Shown here in pieces: positions 16,177-20,533 of a stretch of DNA of 20,533 nt. The notes beneath the pieces are model-generated. The model did not search any database. It was not told the origin of the DNA and worked only from the letters and a program-made list of their open reading frames with translations. This DNA comes from QYOJ01 sp043810345 (GTDB taxonomy: Bacteria; Bacteroidota; Bacteroidia; Bacteroidales; FEN-979): contig JBDROF010000055.1 of assembly GCA_043810345.1 (NCBI GenBank), positions 1 to 20,533 of the forward strand, written 5' to 3'. How positions within the stretch are numbered: the first letter of the stretch is position 1; the number at the start of each line of letters is the position of its first letter. The position numbers and the translations under genes are program-made.

Positions 16177-16908
16177 TTACCATTTCCTGCTCTCCAGCTT
16201 CACCTTCGTTAATAAAATAAACACCGCCATCACGCTTAGGAAATAGACCAGGTCGCGTGTATCGATCACTCCCCGGCTCATGGAAGAGTAATGGGCATTC
16301 AATCCCAGCGACTGGATCAGCAACCCCGTTTTCCCGGAGATGACGAAGGTATAGATAAATTCAAATCCGATGTACATGAAGAAGCTCAGGAACACGGCAA
16401 TGATGAAAGAGACGATCTGGTTATCAGAGAGGGAAGATGAAAAGATTCCGATCGACACGAAAGCACCACCCAATAAGATCAATCCGATGTAAGAGCCCCA
16501 GATGCTGCCGAGATCGAGGTTGCCCGGAGGCAATCCCAGTTGGTAAACGGTATAAACATAGATCAGTGTAAGGATCAGGGAGAAGATCACCAGCACTATA
16601 CCGGCAAAAATTTTAGCCAGGATCACCTGCAGGTCGGTCAGGGGTTGCGTCATCAGCAGTTCAAGTGTCCCACTTCTCTTCTCATCGGCAAACGAGCGCA
16701 TGGTGATGGCGGGGATCAGAAAGAGGAATACGAACGGTCCCAGTAGAAAGAGTCCGTCAACATTGGCATACCCAAAGTCGAAGATGTTGAATTGCAGCGG
16801 AAAAACCCATAAAAAGAGCCCGATGATCAGCAGGAAAACCACGATCACAATATACCCGATCAGTGAGTTTAAAAATCCGTTTAGCTCCTTCTTAAAAAGG
16901 GTGTACAT
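16177..16908 (-). CDS. gldF: GldF-type ABC-2 transporter permease
   Basis: The 243-residue integral membrane protein has about six hydrophobic segments (near 17-35, 52-70, 96-118, 134-155, 165-190 and 222-238). The ABC-2 permease signature RSFADEKRSGTLELLMTQPL (72-91) lies after the second helix. It begins MYTLFKKELNGFLNS, typical of GldF. With GldG downstream it should form the membrane part of a GldA-F-G ABC complex; the ATPase gene is elsewhere. It is first in a minus-strand run gldF-gldG-DUF4340 that may read through into the glycosyltransferase genes. A promoter candidate lies just upstream. Confidence 0.92.
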   Translation of the reverse strand: MYTLFKKELNGFLNSLIGYIVIVVFLLIIGLFLWVFPLQFNIFDFGYANVDGLFLLGPFVFLFLIPAITMRSFADEKRSGTLELLMTQPLTDLQVILAKIFAGIVLVIFSLILTLIYVYTVYQLGLPPGNLDLGSIWGSYIGLILLGGAFVSIGIFSSSLSDNQIVSFIIAVFLSFFMYIGFEFIYTFVISGKTGLLIQSLGLNAHYSSMSRGVIDTRDLVYFLSVMAVFILLTKVKLESRKW

Positions 16909-16930
16909 GTAGTTCGAGTCGTTTAGGGTG

Positions 16931-16962
16931 CAAAGTTAAAATTTTATTCCACCTCTATCAAC
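16931..16962 (-). promoter_or_regulatory. Candidate promoter of gldF (GTTG-N20-TAACTTTG)
   Basis: On the minus strand the -7 box TAACTTTG (16938-16931) matches TAnnTTTG, and GTTG (16962-16959) lies 20 bp upstream in place of the TTTG -33 element. The -33 element overlaps the end of the DUF62 gene. Confidence 0.55.
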
Positions 16963-17723
16963 ACGGAAGTATCCAGCCTCAATCCCAGCAAACTGCTGGC
17001 GTCTCCGCGGTTGATGGCGATCTCGAGGTAACCACTGGTACTGAACAGAGCCAGCATCTCTCCTTCATGTACATCCTGGTAAGATTTGCTGATCCGGGTG
17101 ATCCGGTAAGAGGGGGAGCGGAAGGTGATGGCAAACTTCCGGTTTTTAATGGTGGTTTTAAAAAGGTGTTCGGTGATGTTGGCAAAGGCGTTTCCGGAAC
17201 GATCTACATAGATCACCTTCCCTTTGATCTGGCCGGCGCTGATCACAGGCTTGAACGCCATCTTTGTAAGCACCTTATCTTTTTTATGACCGAGCTCTTT
17301 CACCGGTTTACCGGCAACAATATGGCAAGCGGCCTTCACAAAGACATCCCGCGTGGAAAAGGTGAAATAGTCGGAATCCTGGATGATATCGAGTTCAATG
17401 ATTTGTTCCGGTAGTTCATCAAAAATCAATGAGAAGATGCCGTTGTCGGCTCCGATGAAATAGTGGCCTTTGTGAAATACCACCGTATGAGGAGATTCGA
17501 TGGAAGCTTCGGTGTTTACTCCGATGATATGTACGCTGCCTTCGGGAAAACTGGTATAGAAATTCCGGATGATGAAAGCAGCCTGGTTCAGGTCAAATGG
17601 CGGAATCTCGTGCGATACATCTATGATGACTGCATCCGGCAGCAGACACAGGATAGCTCCTTTTACAGCTCCACAGTAGTGATCCTTCTTTCCCCAGTCA
17701 CTGGTCAGCGTGATGACAGGCAT
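16944..17723 (-). CDS. DUF62 / SAM hydroxide adenosyltransferase-like protein
   Basis: The 259-residue protein (start at the ATG at 17723, giving MPVITLTSDWG) belongs to the DUF62 family, whose characterised members hydrolyse S-adenosylmethionine to adenosine and methionine and which is related to SAM-dependent fluorinase/chlorinase. Seen motifs: TLTSDWGKKDHYCGAVKG, VSHEI (36-40), GADNGIFSL (91-99) and DRSGN (174-178). A longer start at 17750 would place codons over the promoter boxes. Oddity: positions corresponding to the catalytic Asp-Arg-His triad look changed (N70 in GVNTE, no Arg in the following loop, STRD at 123-126 where HGRD is usual). Activity is therefore uncertain. It is divergent from phoH. 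Confidence 0.8.
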   Translation of the reverse strand: MPVITLTSDWGKKDHYCGAVKGAILCLLPDAVIIDVSHEIPPFDLNQAAFIIRNFYTSFPEGSVHIIGVNTEASIESPHTVVFHKGHYFIGADNGIFSLIFDELPEQIIELDIIQDSDYFTFSTRDVFVKAACHIVAGKPVKELGHKKDKVLTKMAFKPVISAGQIKGKVIYVDRSGNAFANITEHLFKTTIKNRKFAITFRSPSYRITRISKSYQDVHEGEMLALFSTSGYLEIAINRGDASSLLGLRLDTSVLIEVE

Positions 17724-17734
17724 CAATTTATTTG

Positions 17735-17755
17735 TACTTTTGCGAATCAAAGGTA
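17735..17755. promoter_or_regulatory. Back-to-back -7 boxes of phoH and the DUF62 gene
   Basis: Plus strand TACTTTTG (17735-17742) points at phoH; minus strand TACCTTTG (17755-17748) points at the DUF62 gene. Both match TAnnTTTG. The minus-strand box has TTTT 19 bp upstream; no good -33 is seen for the plus-strand box. The two lie within a 44-bp spacer, so RNA polymerase could hardly occupy both at once. Confidence 0.5.
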
Positions 17756-17767
17756 GATATTTTTTAC

Positions 17768-18709
17768 ATGAGCGAAAAAATTATCCGGATCGAGTCAACC
17801 GATCCCCTGGAGATCTTCGGTGTCAATGATCAGAACCTTGATGAGGTGAGGAGTTTCTTTCCGAAGCTGAAGATCATTGCCCGCGATAATGTGGTTAAAG
17901 CAATTGGAGAAGAGTCGCTGTTGCTGGAGTTTGAAGAGAAGTTCTCCACCTTTCTGCTGCATTATGAAAACTTCGGCCGGCTTACCAAAGGGGATATTAC
18001 CTACCTCCTGGCTGCCGGGAACGGAGAGATCCCCTTGAAGCCGGAGGGCCACCATGCTGAGGTGCTGGTCCATGGCCGTAACGGGCTGTTGATCCGGGCC
18101 CGGACCCCCAACCAAAGGAAGATGGTGGAAGCCATCGACCGGGACGACCTGATGATTGCCATCGGTCCGGCCGGAACCGGGAAGACATACACAGCCGTTG
18201 CCCTGGCGGTCAGAGCCCTGAAGAACAAAGAGGTACAACGGATCATCCTGACGCGGCCGGCGGTGGAGGCCGGTGAAAATCTCGGATTTCTTCCCGGCGA
18301 CCTCAAGGAGAAGCTCGACCCCTACCTGCAACCGCTCTATGATGCCCTCCGTGACATGCTGCCTACACAAAGACTGTTGGCTCTCCTCGAAGACGGCACC
18401 ATCGAAGTAGCACCGCTGGCCTTTATGCGCGGCCGTACCCTGAACAATGCCTTCTCTATCCTGGATGAAGCGCAGAACACCACGCCCGGACAGCTGAAGA
18501 TGTTCCTGACCCGGATGGGTGCTTCCGCCAAATTCATTGTAACGGGTGACATTACCCAGATCGACCTTCCGCCAAAACAGGAGTCGGGACTGATCCATGC
18601 CCAATCCATCCTGAACGATATCCCCGGGATCTCTTTCGTCTACCTCGACGAACAAGACATCATCCGGCATAAGCTCGTGAGCAGGATCATCAGGGCTTAC
18701 GCGAAGTAG
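17768..18709 (+). CDS. phoH: PhoH family ATPase
   Basis: The 313-residue protein begins MSEKIIRIES at 17768; an upstream TTG in the same frame is unlikely because it overlaps the promoter. The N-terminal ~110 residues contain the short phosphate-starvation PhoH N-domain (SLLLEFEEKF, TKGDITYLL). Walker A GPAGTGKT is at 133-140, the TRPAVEAGE segment at 162-170, Walker B ILDEAQN at 231-237 and the sensor-like TGDITQIDLP at 259-268. This is the PhoH-like cytosolic ATPase conserved across bacteria and implicated in RNA metabolism, often linked to ybeZ/ybeY. Length agrees with the family. It is followed by purC after an octamer repeat. Confidence 0.93.
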   Translation: MSEKIIRIESTDPLEIFGVNDQNLDEVRSFFPKLKIIARDNVVKAIGEESLLLEFEEKFSTFLLHYENFGRLTKGDITYLLAAGNGEIPLKPEGHHAEVLVHGRNGLLIRARTPNQRKMVEAIDRDDLMIAIGPAGTGKTYTAVALAVRALKNKEVQRIILTRPAVEAGENLGFLPGDLKEKLDPYLQPLYDALRDMLPTQRLLALLEDGTIEVAPLAFMRGRTLNNAFSILDEAQNTTPGQLKMFLTRMGASAKFIVTGDITQIDLPPKQESGLIHAQSILNDIPGISFVYLDEQDIIRHKLVSRIIRAYAK

Positions 18710-18712
18710 GTG

Positions 18713-18736
18713 GTGCCGGGGTGCCATGGTGCCACG
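18713..18736. repeat. Octamer array GTGCC-type, three units, before purC
   Basis: Three contiguous 8-bp units are seen: GTGCCGGG, GTGCCATG and GTGCCACG. They start three bases after the phoH stop and end eight bases before the purC -7 box, covering the place where a -33 element would be. Confidence 0.75.
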
Positions 18737-18744
18737 AAAAAGTA

Positions 18745-18752
18745 TATCTTTG
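18745..18752 (+). promoter_or_regulatory. Candidate -7 box (TATCTTTG) of purC
   Basis: TATCTTTG matches TAnnTTTG exactly and is followed by CG and an A-rich leader, 22 bp before the purC ATG. No TTTG is found at -33, where the GTGCC array lies. Confidence 0.55.
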
Positions 18753-18774
18753 CGAAAACAAACATGGAACCTCT

Positions 18775-19725
18775 ATGCAGAATGTAATCCTCAAAACCGA
18801 ATTTCAGTTTCCCGGCCAGAAGAGCCTCTACAAAGGGAAAGTACGTGATGTGTATAACATCCATGACAAATACCTGGTGATGGTCACATCGGACCGGATC
18901 AGCGCATTTGATGTGGTGTTGCCCAAAGGGATCCCTTACAAAGGCCAGGTGTTGAACCAGATAGCAGTCAAGTTTCTCGATGCCACTTCCAACATTTGTC
19001 CCAACTGGAAAATCGACAGTCCGGATCCCAGTGTCACCATAGGCAGGTATTGCAAACCCTTCCCGGTGGAGATGATCATCCGCGGTTACCTCACAGGTAG
19101 TTCATGGAGATCTTACAAAAACGGCGCCCGGGAGATCTGCGGAGTACCTATCCCGGAGGGGATGAAGGAGCATGAACGGTTCCCTGAACCCATCGTTACC
19201 CCTACCACCAAAGCTACGGAGGGGCACGATGAAGATATCTCAGAAGAGGAGATCATCAGCCAGGGGCTGGTCTCACAAGAAGATTACACACTGCTGGAAA
19301 AATATACCATGGAGCTCTTCAAACGGGGGACGGAGATGGCCAAAGAGAAGGGGTTGATCCTGGTGGATACCAAGTATGAATTCGGGAAAGGGGACGATGG
19401 CAGGATCTACCTGATCGACGAGATCCACACCCCCGATTCATCGCGGTATTTCTACCTGGAGGGATACGAAGAGCGACAAGCGAAAGGCGAACAGCAGAAG
19501 CAGCTCAGCAAGGAGTTCGTCAGGGAGTGGCTGATGGAGCATGGCTTCATGGGGAAAGAGAGTCAGCAGGTGCCGGAGATGAGTGATGAGTTCGTCAATC
19601 AAGTCTCGGAAAGATACATCGAACTTTATGAAAAGATCACAGGAGAAAAGTTCGTCAAATCAGATACCTCAGAGGTGATCAAACGTGTTGAGAGGAATAT
19701 AAGGATTTGGTTGCAAACTCACTAA
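18775..19725 (+). CDS. purC: Phosphoribosylaminoimidazole-succinocarboxamide synthase (SAICAR synthetase)
   Basis: The 316-residue enzyme joins CAIR with aspartate using ATP to give SAICAR in de novo purine synthesis, in the cytoplasm. The ATP-binding start YKGKVRDVY is at 20-28, followed by TSDRISAFDVVLP (42-54). EMIIRGYLTGSSW, the TPTTKATEGHDE segment and LVDTKYEFG...LIDEIHTPDSSRY are all present and typical of the longer (yeast-like) form. I start at the ATG at 18775 (MQNVILKTEF), not the in-frame GTG at 18721, because the -7 box lies between them. The TAA stop overlaps the first unit of the AATTGAT array. The small four-helix-bundle gene downstream may be co-transcribed. Confidence 0.96.
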   Translation: MQNVILKTEFQFPGQKSLYKGKVRDVYNIHDKYLVMVTSDRISAFDVVLPKGIPYKGQVLNQIAVKFLDATSNICPNWKIDSPDPSVTIGRYCKPFPVEMIIRGYLTGSSWRSYKNGAREICGVPIPEGMKEHERFPEPIVTPTTKATEGHDEDISEEEIISQGLVSQEDYTLLEKYTMELFKRGTEMAKEKGLILVDTKYEFGKGDDGRIYLIDEIHTPDSSRYFYLEGYEERQAKGEQQKQLSKEFVREWLMEHGFMGKESQQVPEMSDEFVNQVSERYIELYEKITGEKFVKSDTSEVIKRVERNIRIWLQTH

Positions 19726-19754
19726 TTGATAATTGATAATTGATAATTGATAAT
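19724..19754. repeat. Heptamer array AATTGAT, left flank of four-helix-bundle gene
   Basis: Four perfect AATTGAT units at 19724, 19731, 19738 and 19745 are followed by a partial AAT. The first unit begins inside the purC TAA stop codon. The same unit in reverse complement follows the next gene. Confidence 0.95.
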
Positions 19755-19763
19755 GTTTCCTTT

Positions 19764-20117
19764 ATGAAAAAGGATAATGTTGTTAAACAAAAGAGTTATG
19801 CTTTTTCAATCCGGATTGTGAAACTTTATAAGTTCCTATGTGAAGAGAAGAAAGAATTTACCCTTTCAAAACAACTATTACGAAGTGGAACTGCCATTGG
19901 AGCTCTAGTCAGAGAGAGTGAACATGCAGAAAGCAATGCTGACTTCATACATAAATTATCAATATCCTTAAAGGAGGCAAACGAAACAGACTATTGGTTA
20001 AATATTTTAAAAGATACTGGGTACCTAGAACCAAACCTTTTTCAATCTCTATTAAAGGACAATAACGAACTTCTAAAACTTCTGACATCCATCATCAAAA
20101 CCTCCAAACTCAAATAA
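19764..20117 (+). CDS. Four-helix-bundle protein (23S rRNA intervening-sequence protein family)
   Basis: The 117-residue protein resembles the TIGR02436/S23-type four-helix-bundle family: KSYAFSIRIVKLYKFL in helix 1, then LSKQLLRSGTAIGALVRES, ESNADFIHKLSISLKEANE and YWLNILKDTGYL, ending in a fourth helix. The R-S-G-T-AIGA...E and KEANET-YWL segments are the family hallmark. Members were first seen encoded in intervening sequences inside 23S rRNA genes and are scattered through Bacteroidota genomes; no biochemical activity is established, though the related Avd protein works in diversity-generating retroelements. Start at ATG 19764; an in-frame TTG at 19740 lies inside the repeat array. Base composition (about 34% G+C) is well below its neighbours, suggesting transfer. 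Confidence 0.85.
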   Translation: MKKDNVVKQKSYAFSIRIVKLYKFLCEEKKEFTLSKQLLRSGTAIGALVRESEHAESNADFIHKLSISLKEANETDYWLNILKDTGYLEPNLFQSLLKDNNELLKLLTSIIKTSKLK

Positions 20118-20150
20118 TTATCAATTATCAATTGTTAATTATCAATTAAT
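20117..20150. repeat. Heptamer array ATTATCA, right flank of four-helix-bundle gene
   Basis: Units ATTATCA (20117), ATTATCA (20124), ATTGTTA (20131), ATTATCA (20138) and a partial ATTAAT (20145) form the array. ATTATCA is a rotation of ATCAATT, the reverse complement of the left-flank unit. The array starts on the last base of the stop codon and ends directly before the next ATG. Confidence 0.93.
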
Positions 20151-20533
20151 ATGATTCCTTTTTCTCCGCCAAGAATGGACAAGAAGATCGCCGACGCCGT
20201 TGTTGAGGCGCTCTATTCGGGTTGGATCACCACCGGGCCACGAACCAAGCAGTTCGAACAGATGCTTACAGCCTATGGCGGACAGGCTGCCACATTATGT
20301 GTCAGTTCCGGTTCAGCCGGGCTGGAGCTGATGCTTCGCTGGTTCGGAGTGAAAGAGGGAGACGAGGTGATCGTTCCGGCATATACCTATTGCGCCACCG
20401 CAAATGTGGTTGTCCATTGCGGAGCCAGGGTGGTCTTTGCAGATGCAGGCAAGGACTTCAATATTTCGGTGGAAGCTATTGAAAAGGCCATCTCTCCCCG
20501 CACCAAGGTGATCATCCCGGTGGATGTAGCCGG
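20151..20533 (+). CDS. DegT/DnrJ/EryC1/StrS family aminotransferase, N-terminal part only
   Basis: The frame runs from ATG at 20151 off the window end, about 127 residues seen. MIPFSPPRMD and SGWITTGPRTKQFEQ (23-37) are the classic family start. SSGSAGLE (52-59) is the phosphate-binding segment of the PLP site, and GDEVIVPAYTYCATANVV (70-87) is the next conserved block. The PLP lysine lies beyond the window. Family members transaminate nucleotide-linked keto-sugars for surface glycans. It has no Shine-Dalgarno sequence; its whole upstream spacer is the heptamer array. Exact sugar substrate unknown. Confidence 0.92.
   Translation, partial: MIPFSPPRMDKKIADAVVEALYSGWITTGPRTKQFEQMLTAYGGQAATLCVSSGSAGLELMLRWFGVKEGDEVIVPAYTYCATANVVVHCGARVVFADAGKDFNISVEAIEKAISPRTKVIIPVDVA

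Larger units (their letters stand above)
19724..20150. mobile_element. Candidate cassette: four-helix-bundle gene between inverted heptamer arrays
   Basis: A 427-bp unit consists of an AATTGAT array, the four-helix-bundle gene and the inverted ATTATCA-phase array (the same heptamer on the other strand). It fits exactly between the purC stop and the aminotransferase start with no other intergenic DNA. The interior is AT-rich (102 G+C in 300 bases at 19801-20100), against 67 in 120 in purC (19081-19200) and 35 in 60 in the aminotransferase (20281-20340). No transposase is present, so mobility would need to be supplied elsewhere or be ancient. Calling it mobile is inference. Confidence 0.4.

Noticed and set aside
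17732..17767. Upstream TTG start for phoH
   Set aside because: The extra residues overlap both promoter boxes; PhoH family proteins begin near MSEKIIRIES.
17795..18727. 310-codon minus-strand ORF opposite phoH
   Set aside because: It mirrors the full phoH gene, which has clear Walker motifs; no features of a real protein are seen.
18721..18774. Upstream GTG start giving a longer PurC
   Set aside because: The extension (MPWCHEKVYL...) is translated repeat plus promoter sequence; homologous PurC proteins begin near MQNVILKTEF.
19740..19763. Upstream TTG start for the four-helix-bundle gene
   Set aside because: It lies in the AATTGAT array; the first ATG at 19764 fits the family's N-terminus.
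19764..20117. Avd accessory protein of a diversity-generating retroelement
   Set aside because: The fold family is related, but no reverse transcriptase, template/variable repeat pair or target gene is in the window.

Overview
The window is a bacterial chromosome segment that reads as Bacteroidota, probably Bacteroidales-like. The gldF-gldG-DUF4340 gene run and the PhoH/DUF62/purC neighbourhood are typical of that phylum. Shine-Dalgarno sequences are mostly absent, and several genes are preceded by boxes matching the Bacteroidota -7 consensus TAnnTTTG. Base composition is moderate; sampled coding lines are about 55-58% G+C. No rRNA, tRNA, CRISPR array, transposase or prophage gene was seen. 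Both window ends cut through genes.

Layout. (1) 1-6973, minus strand: a truncated signalling gene (1-565), an NfnAB-type flavin/iron-sulfur oxidoreductase pair (762-3401), and a 1170-residue GAF-like / receiver / PEP-pyruvate-binding protein (3461-6973). The truncated gene is a paralogue of the 1170-residue one, so two related signalling proteins bracket the nfn pair. (2) 7230-8588, plus: NADP-type glutamate dehydrogenase with a strong intrinsic terminator. (3) 8692-13245: surface-polysaccharide genes, namely a plus-strand FkbM methyltransferase meeting tail-to-tail a minus-strand O-antigen ligase/polymerase-like protein and two GT4 glycosyltransferases. (4) 13284-16908, minus: gldF, gldG and a DUF4340 protein, an ABC-2 transporter/auxiliary set that probably reads on into the polysaccharide genes. 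(5) 16944-18709: a DUF62 (SAM hydroxide adenosyltransferase-like) gene and phoH, divergent from a 44-bp spacer with two facing promoter boxes. (6) 18775-20533, plus: purC, a small AT-rich four-helix-bundle gene, and the start of a DegT/DnrJ/EryC1 sugar aminotransferase.

The most unusual structure lies between genes. Seven short arrays of 7- or 8-bp units occur (601-648, 681-708, 732-759, 16103-16174, 18713-18736, 19724-19754, 20117-20150). The unit length is nearly constant, but the word differs at almost every site, and most arrays fill the spacer from one gene's stop to the next gene's start. Two arrays share the same heptamer in opposite orientations and exactly flank the four-helix-bundle gene. 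That gene is about 34% G+C, against about 56% in its neighbours. The unit looks like an inserted cassette whose transcript ends could pair, recalling the intervening sequences in 23S rRNA that carry the same protein family. This is the best candidate here for an undescribed system; everything about its mechanism is inference.
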